Shown here: one piece after another, positions 54,483 to 62,177 of the stretch
How the letters are laid out: each line of letters begins with the position of its first letter
Numbering within the stretch: the stretch's first letter is position 1
NCBI RefSeq assembly: GCF_008364765.1
Contig: NZ_VTUY01000014.1
Location: forward strand, 16,473 to 80,472
Length of the DNA: 64,000 bases
Direction: 5' to 3'
Origin: Bacillus sp. CH30_1T
GTDB taxonomy: Bacteria; Bacillota; Bacilli; Bacillales; Bacillaceae_B
The notes under the pieces: generated by a model
Told to the model about the DNA's origin: nothing
The model's input: the letters and a program-made list of their open reading frames with translations, nothing else
Database searches by the model: none
Position numbers and translations under genes: made by a program

Positions 54483-54608
54483 ATGTTGGCCATGCTATTT
54501 GCGACTTATATCATTCGTGGGAAATGGAAGTATGAGGATGTTCCTGAACTAATAAAGGCTGATGTTAATAAAATTCTTAAAGCTGAGGGATATACAGATT
54601 TCAGTTAG
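54483..54608 (+). CDS. XkdX-like small protein
   Basis: 41 aa starting directly after the preceding stop, behind AGGAGGTGAGTAA: IIRGKWKYEDVPELIKADVN then KILKAEGYTDFS. The G-K/x-x-x-EDVP pattern and position fit the XkdX family found after tail fibre genes. Confidence 0.65.
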   Translation: MLAMLFATYIIRGKWKYEDVPELIKADVNKILKAEGYTDFS

Positions 54609-54706
54609 ACCTATAAGATATAAAAAGTTGATTAAATTTACTTACTTTTACATTTTTTTATTACGATTGGGTAAAATAAGAAAAAGTATTGAAAGGGAGG
54701 GCTTTT

Positions 54707-54835
54707 ATGTATTTTGACCCTAATTCTTTTAATGTAAGAGAAGTAGATGATCATGAAGATTTTATTGATGAAGATTTATTGGCATTAGGAGAAGAATATT
54801 TTGATCCGAATGAAGCGGTTGACTGGATTTATTGA
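54707..54835 (+). CDS. Small acidic protein
   Basis: 42 aa, strongly acidic (REVDDHEDFIDEDLLALGEE). AAAGGGAGGGCTTTT before the ATG and a terminator after it. Acidic DNA-mimic-like composition is typical of anti-restriction or regulator-inhibiting phage proteins, but that is speculative. Confidence 0.55.
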   Translation: MYFDPNSFNVREVDDHEDFIDEDLLALGEEYFDPNEAVDWIY

Positions 54836-54855
54836 AATGAATGTTGTAAATTTTT

Positions 54856-54890
54856 GAACCTTCCTGAGTAAATAGGTTCTTTTCTTTTTT
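54856..54890 (+). terminator. Terminator, first of two before the holin
   Basis: GAACCT / AGGTTC stem then TTTTCTTTTTT. Confidence 0.6.
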
Positions 54891-54920
54891 ACAGATGGGG
54901 AAAATGAATGATTCTATTTT

Positions 54921-54950
54921 AAGAGCCTTATTCAAAGGCTCTTTTTTATT
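54921..54950 (+). terminator. Terminator, second of two before the holin
   Basis: AAGAGCCT / AGGCTCTT perfect 8-bp stem followed by TTTTATTTT. It ends 20 bases before the holin start, so lysis genes may depend on read-through. Confidence 0.7.
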
Positions 54951-54969
54951 TTAAACGAGGTGAAAAGAA

Positions 54970-55368
54970 GTGGAGGAGAATTGGTTGTTATCAAGCTTTG
55001 AAACATTAGATATTGCAAAAGCCTATTTATTTGGAGATGTGAAGTTTTTAGATTTACTTGTATTACTGAGTGTAATCGATATTATTTCAGGAGTTATTAA
55101 AGCTTGGAAGGATAAAAGGTTACGCAGTAGAAATGCTTGGTTTGGATACGTTAGGAAAATGTTAAGTTTCTTTGTAGTTATTATCTCTAATGTCATAGAT
55201 CAAATTCTTGGATTGAACGGTGTCCTTACTTTTGGGACCGTTCTTTTTTATATTGCAAATGAAGGCCTTTCAATTGCTGAAAATCTAGCTCAAATTGGCG
55301 TGAAGATTCCTAAAGCGATCACGGATCGACTACAAGTTATTGAACACCAAAGTGAAGAAAAGAAATAA
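54970..55368 (+). CDS. Phage holin
   Basis: 132 aa from GTG 54970 (ACGAGGTGAAAAGAA). Two or three membrane helices (FLDLLVLLSVIDIISGVIKA, KMLSFFVVIISNVIDQILGL, then VLTFGTVLFYIANEGLSIAE) and a charged C-terminus: holin_4_1/TcdE-like family. Forms membrane lesions that release or activate the endolysin. Confidence 0.9.
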   Translation: MEENWLLSSFETLDIAKAYLFGDVKFLDLLVLLSVIDIISGVIKAWKDKRLRSRNAWFGYVRKMLSFFVVIISNVIDQILGLNGVLTFGTVLFYIANEGLSIAENLAQIGVKIPKAITDRLQVIEHQSEEKK

Positions 55369-55429
55369 AACTCTCCAACCGGAGGGCTGTTCTTAAATAT
55401 AAAGATTCAAATAAAAAGGAGAGAAAAAT

Positions 55430-56227
55430 ATGTTTATTTATCCAACGCAAGGAAAAATCACTTCTCGTTTCGGTAAAGACTTTTTGAATGGTGTGGCTAG
55501 AATGCATAATGGAATCGATATCGCTAAGAGTGGATTAAATGAAGTAGTCGCATCTGAAAGAGGTAAGGTATCCAAGTCTTATTTATCGTCCTCTTACGGA
55601 GAGTGCGTCCGTATTGCTCATGAAATTAATGGTCAAACATGGGAATCCCTTTATGCACACATGAGAACCGGGTCCAGAAAGGTAAGCGAAGGAGATTATG
55701 TTAAACAAGGACAACCAATCGGTATCATGGGGAACACTGGTTACTCCTTTGGTCAACATCTTCACTTTGAGTTGCACAAAGGCAGATGGGATATCAAAAA
55801 GAGTAAAGCTGTGAATCCGTTAGATTATCTTTTGAAGGACCTATCTTCTCCATCTTCTTCAAGTGTGCACACGGTGAAGTCAGGTGACACACTGTGGGAG
55901 ATTGCTAAAGATAATAATCTTTCAGTGAGTGAATTGAAAGCCCTGAATGGATTAAAATCAGATGTCATCTATCCTGGAGATAATTTAACTTTGAAAAATT
56001 CATCTTATGTGGGGAAGAGAGCAGAGTGTAGGGTATCAAAATTACGATTCTATTCCAAGCCTTCGTGGGATGATAAATTTGTAGTGGATTATTTAACAGA
56101 AGGATATGGTTTTCCGACCATCGTAAGAAAATTGAAAGTGGACGATGCTTATCAATTTGAAGTGGAAAATTCAAAGGGTAAAACTTTCTTTGTAACAGCC
56201 AATGAAAAATATATTCGTGTTGAATAA
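55430..56227 (+). CDS. M23-type endolysin with LysM and SH3-like domains
   Basis: 265 aa. Peptidase M23 domain (about 1-135) with zinc ligands His26 and Asp30 (HNGID) and His110-x-His112 (HLHFELHKG). A LysM module follows (about 145-190, VHTVKSGDTLWEIAKDNNLS) and a C-terminal SH3-like domain (about 195-265). No signal peptide, so holin-dependent. Cleaves peptide cross-links of the host wall. Confidence 0.9.
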   Translation: MFIYPTQGKITSRFGKDFLNGVARMHNGIDIAKSGLNEVVASERGKVSKSYLSSSYGECVRIAHEINGQTWESLYAHMRTGSRKVSEGDYVKQGQPIGIMGNTGYSFGQHLHFELHKGRWDIKKSKAVNPLDYLLKDLSSPSSSSVHTVKSGDTLWEIAKDNNLSVSELKALNGLKSDVIYPGDNLTLKNSSYVGKRAECRVSKLRFYSKPSWDDKFVVDYLTEGYGFPTIVRKLKVDDAYQFEVENSKGKTFFVTANEKYIRVE

Positions 56228-56292
56228 GTTTATTAATAATTACAGATAATAAAGTAGAGCACATAGTAAAAACCTTCATAGCTTTTGTGTTG

Positions 56293-56327
56293 CCTTCTCC
56301 AGAATACTTGGAGAAGGTCTTTCTTTT
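56293..56327 (+). terminator. Terminator after the endolysin
   Basis: CCTTCTCC / GGAGAAGG stem followed by TCTTTCTTTTC. Confidence 0.75.
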
Positions 56328-56370
56328 CTACTTTTGATACATAGAGCGAAGCAAGTAAATCATCTTGACC

Positions 56371-56502
56371 TCATAGAGGACGAGATGATTTATTTAGAAA
56401 TTCTCTAATTTCATCAACTGAAATTCCTAGATCGCGAGCCTCAAAAATGAGTTCAATCCATTCTTGATCTAGTTCATTTTCACAAGTATTTGCAGTAGTC
56501 AA
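56371..56502 (-). CDS. SinI-like anti-repressor
   Basis: 43 aa from TTG 56502 behind AGGAGGGTAATATA. The core ELDQEWIELIFEARDLGISV followed by DEIREFL matches the SinI domain (SinI of B. subtilis has ELDQEWVELMVEAKE...EEIRKYL). SinI binds SinR and frees biofilm matrix genes while affecting motility and competence. The C-terminus is short (NKSSRPL), as in SlrA-like forms. The only element upstream on its strand is a c-di-GMP riboswitch. Confidence 0.82.
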   Translation of the reverse strand: MTTANTCENELDQEWIELIFEARDLGISVDEIREFLNKSSRPL

Positions 56503-56531
56503 TATATTACCCTCCTAAAATATGTACTATT

Positions 56532-56618
56532 CTAGGTAGCTCAGCCGTCATCGCTGTTTATTAACTTAGACCTGTAGCTTTGCGTCCCAATCTTTCGAAA
56601 GGTTTGCCTTTTTTCTAA
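56532..56618 (-). ncRNA. c-di-GMP-I (GEMM-I) riboswitch upstream of the SinI-like gene
   Basis: Minus strand. GGCAAACC, a P2 stem capped by a GAAA tetraloop, GGGACGCAAAGC, then a P3 half with AGGTCTAAG and the closing GACGGCTGAGCTACC are in consensus order and spacing. A TATAGT -10 (56620-56625) would start the transcript right at the aptamer. The linker to the SinI-like ribosome site is about 20 bases with no terminator hairpin, so control of translation is more likely than attenuation. Confidence 0.9.
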
Positions 56619-56625
56619 AACTATA

Positions 56626-57227
56626 CAACTATGTAAAATAATAGTACCATTACTGTTTAACGTAATGAATAAAAAATAAAACAGAAAGTTCGACATATTT
56701 TTAGTTTTTGTCGCACTTCGAAGGGAGTGTGGGGATATTAAATATTTAAACAGCAAATAGAATACGAAGAGTTAATTATGAACTCGATTTAAATTTCTCT
56801 AACCAATTAGTGTGTTTTTTTCCATTACATAAATAGATCTTAAATATAATATTGAATACTTGTTCCCCATATAGCAAAATAAACCATCTTTTCGAAATTA
56901 AGCATCAAACCAATAATAATCATTACATATCCACCAATGAACAACCCCATTACGATAAACGGGATACAAAGACCGAGAGAATACGCAGTGATATTCAGAA
57001 ATGTTTGTGTGGGGTTTATTGTTCCAATTTTACTAAAAGAGAACCCTATTACTAGTAATGATGAAAAAATTGTAAGTTTTTAAAATATTCTTCTGGGAAT
57101 AATTTGTCTTTTTTTATGGAAAAAGAAGTAAATGTATGTTTAAATATTCCTAGGTAATAGGTAATGAGTGGAAACATTACCTATACCTAGTGTAATTTAT
57201 GGCCATATTTTACAGAAAAATTTTTAA
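56626..57227. other. AT-rich intergenic region
   Basis: Holds the riboswitch promoter region and the leader of the subtilase gene. An open frame of 67 codons at 56852-57055 lacks a ribosome site and a protein-like composition. I see nothing else I can support. Confidence 0.5.
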
Positions 57228-58160
57228 GTGGTGATTATTGTAAAACGCAAAAATTACTTCATATTACTGTTAATCATTGCAGTTATAGGAGCATACTTTT
57301 TAACTAGTAATCTCTCAAAGTCTAATCAAGTTGTGCCTTGGACAATTGAATACCTAAATGTAGATTCACTGGATGAATTTAATGGAAATAACATTAAGGT
57401 AGCCATACTTGATACAGGAATTGATATATCACATCCTGACTTAAAAGGTAAGGTAGTTAAAGAATATAACACTATCTCGCCTGGTAATCCTTCAATTGAC
57501 GAATCAGGACATGGAACAGCGGTAGCTGGGATTATTGCAGCTATTGATAACAACATTGGGACTAAAGGAATAAATCCTCAGGTGAATTTATATTCTGTAA
57601 AAGTTGTAGATGAGAATGGACGAGGTAAGTTAGAAGATCTTATTGAAGGTATTGAATGGTGTATAGATCAAAATGTTGACATTATCAACATAAGTCTAGG
57701 GAGATCTCACGGTAATAAATCACTAGAGGCAGTAGTAGAAAAAGCAATAGAAAATGGAATTGTTATTGTAGCATCTTCAGGTAACAATTTTAATGAGGAT
57801 AGCGATTATCCAGCTGCATATAAAAATGTTATTTCTGTAACAACTGTTGATGAAAAGAATATCCTACCAAGTTTTGTTTCAAAAGGGAAAATTGATTATT
57901 CAGCTCCAGGAACGGAAATTCCAATACTTACTCTAGATCATGAAAAAGTTTCGGAGAGCGAAGGGACCTCTTATGCGACTGCTCACTTAACTGGATTAGT
58001 TGCTCATGTTTTACAGCGGAATCAAATAGCTCAGACGAATGAAAAGAGTACTGTTGAACAAGTCAATAATGTTTTGAAAAGCTGGTCTAAGGATTTGGGT
58101 GTAACAGGAAAAGATAATCTGTTTGGTGAGGGTAGTGTGAGTATTCCAAAATCATCATAA
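57228..58160 (+). CDS. Membrane-anchored subtilisin-like serine protease (S8)
   Basis: 310 aa. N-terminal basic residues and one hydrophobic helix (about 8-26), then the protease domain without a recognisable propeptide. Catalytic triad Asp62 (DTGID), His95 (HGTAVAG), Ser248 (GTSYATAHL); oxyanion Asn186. The start is GTG and the ribosome site is poor. Likely acts at the outer membrane face. Followed by a secreted protein and a small membrane protein, so it may process or regulate that secreted product. Confidence 0.88.
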   Translation: MVIIVKRKNYFILLLIIAVIGAYFLTSNLSKSNQVVPWTIEYLNVDSLDEFNGNNIKVAILDTGIDISHPDLKGKVVKEYNTISPGNPSIDESGHGTAVAGIIAAIDNNIGTKGINPQVNLYSVKVVDENGRGKLEDLIEGIEWCIDQNVDIINISLGRSHGNKSLEAVVEKAIENGIVIVASSGNNFNEDSDYPAAYKNVISVTTVDEKNILPSFVSKGKIDYSAPGTEIPILTLDHEKVSESEGTSYATAHLTGLVAHVLQRNQIAQTNEKSTVEQVNNVLKSWSKDLGVTGKDNLFGEGSVSIPKSS

Positions 58161-58226
58161 ATATTATCTGAAGAGAGATAAGCTAACAAAATCAATGAAT
58201 AATTTTAAAAAAAGGGAGAAAAGAGA

Positions 58227-58850
58227 ATGAAAAAAATTATAGCTAGTCTTTTTACATTAATGCTAATCTTAGGAGTTGTTACTCCTAGCTATGCTGCAGC
58301 TAATGAGTCAGAAAAACAATTGAAAAAAATAGAGAAAGAACAAGAAAAACTACAAAAAGAGCAAGAAAAAATGATTGAAGATGTTGAGCCATTTGTTAAC
58401 GTAACAGAAGATGGTAAATTTGAACTGGTTAATGCTCCAAAAAAATTATTTAAGAAATATGATTTAGCAAAATTAGAGGCACATTTTGTTGAAATGAATA
58501 AGCTGGCTAAAGAAGGTTCAGTGACTATTAATGATGATTTAAGTATTGAAGATAATCTTTTTACTATTTCCGCTGTTTATGGAAAGTGGACTTATCATTG
58601 GTGGGGATATGATAGAAAAATGAGTAATAGCTATGCGAATTGGTATGCAAATGAGTACTTAGATATGATTGCGGCTGGTGGAACTGTAGTAACTGGTGTT
58701 GGCGCTTACTTCCCTCCAGTTGGGGCAGTAGCAGGTATTTCTACGGGTCAATGGTTATTGCTAAAAAATAGAATTAATGCTAATAATAAAGGTAATGGAG
58801 TTTATGTAGGGGTAACATGGGCACTTTTCTTTAACGTGGATCCTCTATAA
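58227..58850 (+). CDS. Secreted protein of unknown function, possible bacteriocin precursor
   Basis: 207 aa. Sec signal peptide (about 1-25, cleavage near SYA-AA), a Lys/Glu coiled coil (about 28-50, repeated KEQEKLQ), a linker, then a Trp/Tyr/Gly-rich C-terminal part (about 118-207) with YGKWTYHWWGYDRKM and a hydrophobic Gly-rich stretch GVGAYFPPVGAVAGISTG. The last 90 residues look like a membrane-active peptide. AAAGGGAGAAAAGAG upstream. Confidence 0.72.
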   Translation: MKKIIASLFTLMLILGVVTPSYAAANESEKQLKKIEKEQEKLQKEQEKMIEDVEPFVNVTEDGKFELVNAPKKLFKKYDLAKLEAHFVEMNKLAKEGSVTINDDLSIEDNLFTISAVYGKWTYHWWGYDRKMSNSYANWYANEYLDMIAAGGTVVTGVGAYFPPVGAVAGISTGQWLLLKNRINANNKGNGVYVGVTWALFFNVDPL

Positions 58851-58872
58851 GCAAGAAAGGAGGTAATCCAAG

Positions 58873-59052
58873 CTGAATACTAGCTTATTGATGACTATTA
58901 TTCCTGCGTTACTAATCATAATAAGTATTACATTTTTCGTTATATACTTAATAAAAAAGAACAAAAACGAACACAAAAATATAGCGTATAAAGTAGGGTT
59001 TTCAATTACTTTTCTAGTTTTGGTAGTTGCCTATTATGCTATAGCAAGATAG
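58873..59052 (+). CDS. Small two-span membrane protein, possible immunity protein
   Basis: 59 aa if started at CTG 58873, nine bases after AAAGGAGG; the next in-frame starts (TTG 58888, ATG 58891) are too far from the site. Two hydrophobic helices around a basic loop KKNKNEHKN. It ends just before a strong terminator shared with the two genes upstream. Size and topology fit small immunity proteins. Confidence 0.6.
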   Translation: MNTSLLMTIIPALLIIISITFFVIYLIKKNKNEHKNIAYKVGFSITFLVLVVAYYAIAR

Positions 59053-59065
59053 TAAGTGGAAATTG

Positions 59066-59108
59066 AAAATAGCCTATGAATCTTCTTGATTCATAGGCTA
59101 TTTTTCTA
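59066..59108. terminator. Strong terminator of the subtilase cassette
   Basis: Perfect 17-bp stem AAAATAGCCTATGAATC / complement, loop TTCTT, T-rich end. Confidence 0.88.
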
Positions 59109-59251
59109 TTTAAAGCACATTCTTTACAAATAAATTATTGGACATAACTCCACCATTAATAGCTGCTCGATCAAGCTCTTATAATTTTTTCTATATCATT
59201 CTTTGCTGTAAGTGCTTTACTAACTCTGCCTTATTCACTTGAAAAATAAAA

Positions 59252-59284
59252 AAGCAATCCAAAGAAAGCACTAAGTGGATTGTT
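59252..59284 (-). terminator. Terminator of the small zinc-finger gene
   Basis: CAATCCA / TGGATTG stem; the minus strand continues into TTTTTTATTTTTC. Confidence 0.6.
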
Positions 59285-59314
59285 TCATATGTTTCATTTT
59301 ATTTAAGAAAATTA

Positions 59315-59491
59315 TTATTGAAAAAAAGAATATTTCTTTACGATCTCTTCAAAGGTTCCTTCATCAATAATAAGAAGATTTTCAGTATCAGGGCAATCAA
59401 AGTGTAAAATAGTGTTCGCGTAATTTAGTGCTACTTGATCATGAGGTTGGTAAAACTCCTTACAGTGGTGACATCTGATTCTACTTTTCAA
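59315..59491 (-). CDS. Small zinc-finger-like protein next to attR
   Basis: 58 aa from TTG 59491 (AAAGGAGGAATTAAA). CHHCKEFYQ and a later HFDCPD could bind zinc; the C-terminus is acidic. Last prophage gene before the right junction. Position beside the att site would suit a recombination directionality factor, but the sequence does not prove it. Confidence 0.6.
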   Translation of the reverse strand: MKSRIRCHHCKEFYQPHDQVALNYANTILHFDCPDTENLLIIDEGTFEEIVKKYSFFQ

Positions 59492-59595
59492 TTTAATTCC
59501 TCCTTTCCATTACGTTAATTAGTAATTCGAGTTAGGGTATCCATAATCCTTTAATATTACAAATATATATGTAATGAAGTTACTATAAAAATAAT

Positions 59596-59622
59596 GCATA
59601 GTTCTATCAATATTACTGGTCA
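59596..59622. other. attR: right prophage junction
   Basis: Phage arm 59596-59617 followed by the core GGTCA (59618-59622), after which comGA coding continues (L-V-I-T-T-M-H-T-R). The arm mirrors the attL phage arm. Confidence 0.85.
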
Positions 59623-59989
59623 TTTAGTGATCACGACCATGCATACGAGGGATGCAAAAGGTGCGATTTACCGTTTAATGGAATTAGGAATTGAATGGCA
59701 TGATATTCAACAAACACTGTTAGCCGTATCGGCACAGAGATTACTAAAGTTAGTTTGCCCGATTTGCAAAACGGAGTGTGGAGGGAATTGTCTTCGAGGT
59801 AAAAAGGTTAATCGAGCTTCTGTCTATGAAATTGTAACAGGAAGAGCTTTGAAAGAAGTAATAAAGGAGGCGAAGGGGGAGTCGGTCCGGTATCAGTATC
59901 ATACACTCCAAACCTTGATCAATAAGGGGGTGGCACTAGGATTTGTTTCAGAACTTGAATATAGGAAATGGATTCATGAAGAAAAGTGA
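59618..59989 (+). pseudogene. comGA: comGA 3' part, separated by the prophage
   Basis: Begins with TGHLVITTMHTRDAKGAIYR (containing the His box) and carries the C-terminal domain with the zinc cysteines CPICKTECGGNC. It lacks the Walker motifs. A phage-derived ATG at 59594 gives an open frame of 131 codons, but it has no good ribosome site. Joined to 15025-15728 it gives 356 codons in frame. Overlaps the comGB start by 14 bases. Confidence 0.92.
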
Positions 59990-60998
59990 TGATCAAGGTA
60001 AGTTTCTCAAAAGGCTTGGAGACCTCCTCCAAAAGGGCTATAGTTTTTCAGAAGCCATCGATTTTCTCTTGCTCCCTAAAGAGAAGAATACGCTCAAATT
60101 AAAAAAGAGAATGATTGGATCGTTGCAAAAAGGAGAGTCCGTCTCTTCAGTCATCAACAAACAGCTAAATATCCCTAGTCACGTCAGTGCACAAATTTAT
60201 TTCGCCGAGCATCATGGTCAAATGGGACATACTCTATCAGAAGCGGGAAACTATCTGATAAAGAGGAGGGAAAACCAGCAGAAAATACGACAAGTCATTC
60301 AGTACCCATTCATGCTCATTATCATCTCGATTTTAATGATGGTCTTACTGCGAAAAGTGCTATTTCCAAGATTTCAGTCTCTGTATACTTCTATCGGATA
60401 TGAACCCTCAGCGAATCTTTTGCACCTTCTCCACTTCATCGAAAGATTCCCAGTGATTTTCAGTATATTTTTACTATCACTCATTTTCTGCACAATAGTA
60501 TTCTCCCTGTTCAAAAAAAGAATTTCTCCTATTAAAATCTCATTCACTCTATGCAAAATTCCTTATCTGTCAAATTATTTAAAGCTTGGTCACTCACACT
60601 TTTTTGCGAGAGAACTAAGCTTCCTTCTCACAAGCGGAGTATCCATCACAGAGTCTCTCCTCATCATTGAAAGTCAATCCTTCCGACCAACGTTACAATA
60701 CGTTTCAAAAAAATTGATCGAAGGATTAAGAGAAGGGAAACCATTTCATGAATGTTTCTTATCGCTTCCGTTTTTTCAAAAAGAGTTATCCTTTGTTGTC
60801 CATCACGGGCAATCCAATGGACGATTAGCTGAAGAACTGCGACTTTATAGTGAGATATGCTTTCAAGAATTAGAGGAGAATACCAATGCATTGCTTAAAT
60901 ATATTCAGCCGATGATTTTTACTTTTGTAGGTCTATTCATCATGGCGATCTACTTCTCCATTATGATGCCACTATTTCAGATGATGCAGGGGATTTAG
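59976..60998 (+). CDS. comGB: Competence pseudopilus membrane protein ComGB
   Basis: 340 aa from ATG 59976. Two GspF/PilC domains with ARELSFLLTSGVSITESLLI and EGKPFHECFLSL; three membrane helices (about 105-125, 160-185, 310-335). Polytopic partner of ComGA in the inner membrane. Translationally coupled to comGA, so the insertion separates it from the comG promoter. Confidence 0.93.
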   Translation: MKKSDDQGKFLKRLGDLLQKGYSFSEAIDFLLLPKEKNTLKLKKRMIGSLQKGESVSSVINKQLNIPSHVSAQIYFAEHHGQMGHTLSEAGNYLIKRRENQQKIRQVIQYPFMLIIISILMMVLLRKVLFPRFQSLYTSIGYEPSANLLHLLHFIERFPVIFSIFLLSLIFCTIVFSLFKKRISPIKISFTLCKIPYLSNYLKLGHSHFFARELSFLLTSGVSITESLLIIESQSFRPTLQYVSKKLIEGLREGKPFHECFLSLPFFQKELSFVVHHGQSNGRLAEELRLYSEICFQELEENTNALLKYIQPMIFTFVGLFIMAIYFSIMMPLFQMMQGI

Positions 60999-61119
60999 AA
61001 AAAAATTCTAAAAATTGGCCAATACCAGCAATGCCTCGACACAACAGCAAATTAAATGAATTTCGTCGTGTATCACAGTCACATTAGTAAGAAATACACA
61101 ATACCCAAGGAGGAACACC

Positions 61120-61425
61120 ATGCTCAAAAACGAAAAAGGCTTCACCCTAATCGAAATGATGATTGTTCTATTAGTCATATCTGTATTGCTTTTTATTACG
61201 ATACCTAACGTCACCAACCAAAGTAATTCAATTAACTCCAAAGGCTGCGAAGCATTTGTTCACATGGTGGAAGGCCAGGTTGAGGCCTACAAAATGGATG
61301 GGAATGCGCTCCCGGTCACCATAGATACCCTCGTCACAGATGGGTATTTAAATGAGAATTATAAAGCATGCCCCGACGGAAGTGCCATCACCATTGATGC
61401 CGAAGGGAAGGTAATCCCTAATTAA
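61120..61425 (+). CDS. comGC: Major competence pseudopilin ComGC
   Basis: 101 aa. Type IV prepilin signal KNEKGFTLIEMMIVLLVISV, cleaved by ComC after the Gly. Two Cys residues form an intramolecular disulfide in the family. CCAAGGAGGAACACC upstream. Confidence 0.94.
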   Translation: MLKNEKGFTLIEMMIVLLVISVLLFITIPNVTNQSNSINSKGCEAFVHMVEGQVEAYKMDGNALPVTIDTLVTDGYLNENYKACPDGSAITIDAEGKVIPN

Positions 61426-61867
61426 TGAAGTAAGAAATTGGGAAGCAGGGTATACCCTTATTGAGATGCTTGTCGTCTTTTTGATTTTCACGACCCTTCT
61501 ATCTTGGGTCAGCTTTTCCATACTTCCTATGAAAGAAGTTAATGAAAAGGATTTATTTCTTTCCCAGCTCCAATCAGACCTCTATCAGATCCAAAGCTAC
61601 AGCATTAGACATCAAGTTCCCATCACCGTGACCTTTTACCCTATAACTAATAAATACGTTGCGAAAACAGCTACTAGACAAACGATTGTCTCAAGAGAGA
61701 TTTCATCTTCCATCCAGATTACATCAATAAACAGCTTATCAGACATCACATTCTATCCGGATGGAAATACAAATCGATTTGGCAAGCTGAACTTTAAAAT
61801 GGGAGATACCATGATTCAGCTCATGTTTCAAATTGGGCAAGGGAGGTTTTATGTACAAGAATACTAA
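61421..61867 (+). CDS. comGD: Minor pseudopilin ComGD
   Basis: 148 aa if read from ATT 61421, which follows AAGGGAAGGTAATCCCTA and overlaps the comGC stop. The prepilin motif WEAGYTLIEMLVVF lies upstream of the first in-frame ATG (61466), so initiation must occur earlier at a non-canonical codon. Soluble beta domain follows the hydrophobic helix. Confidence 0.82.
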   Translation: MNEVRNWEAGYTLIEMLVVFLIFTTLLSWVSFSILPMKEVNEKDLFLSQLQSDLYQIQSYSIRHQVPITVTFYPITNKYVAKTATRQTIVSREISSSIQITSINSLSDITFYPDGNTNRFGKLNFKMGDTMIQLMFQIGQGRFYVQEY

Positions 61868-62177
61868 AGGTTTCTCACTTCCGGAAGCACTTATTGCCTT
61901 TAGTTGCATCCTGATGATAGCAGGCGTATTTATACCTTTTCTGATCCAATATGCTTCTCAACTTCAACGACTTCAGCATGAAGTGGAGGCTGTGAAATTT
62001 CTTAAAGAAGGGGTGGAGAAGGCAATCGTTAGTCACGAGTATGTGAATCATTCAAAAATGTATAAAGGAGTCAGATATGAACTCGATTGGAAAGGGGGAG
62101 TCAATGAAGAAGCGTGTGTCCAATATCATAAAAGAGGTGCGGATCCCCATGAAGTCTGTATTTCAAAGGCTGAATAA
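61851..62177 (+). CDS. comGE: Minor pseudopilin ComGE
   Basis: 108 aa from ATG 61851 (GGGAGGTTTT). Prepilin-like N-terminus TKGFSLPEALIAFSCILMIA with Pro in place of the usual Ile before Glu5. Overlaps comGD and comGF. Confidence 0.85.
   Translation: MYKNTKGFSLPEALIAFSCILMIAGVFIPFLIQYASQLQRLQHEVEAVKFLKEGVEKAIVSHEYVNHSKMYKGVRYELDWKGGVNEEACVQYHKRGADPHEVCISKAE

Larger units (their letters stand above)
15724..59622. mobile_element. 43.9-kb prophage inserted in comGA
   Basis: Bounded by the GGTCA cores at 15724-15728 and 59618-59622. It contains in order a large serine integrase, ImmA, accessory genes, CI/Cro switch, recombination and replication genes, terminase to tail modules, holin, endolysin and right-end accessory genes. 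Packaging, head and tail modules appear complete and I saw no frameshifts, so it may be inducible. The structural genes resemble SPP1/PBSX/skin-type siphophages. Confidence 0.95.

Noticed and set aside
56852..57055. 67-codon open frame between the riboswitch and the subtilase gene
   Set aside because: No ribosome site, unlikely composition (clustered His/Asn/Tyr/Cys) and AT-rich intergenic setting.
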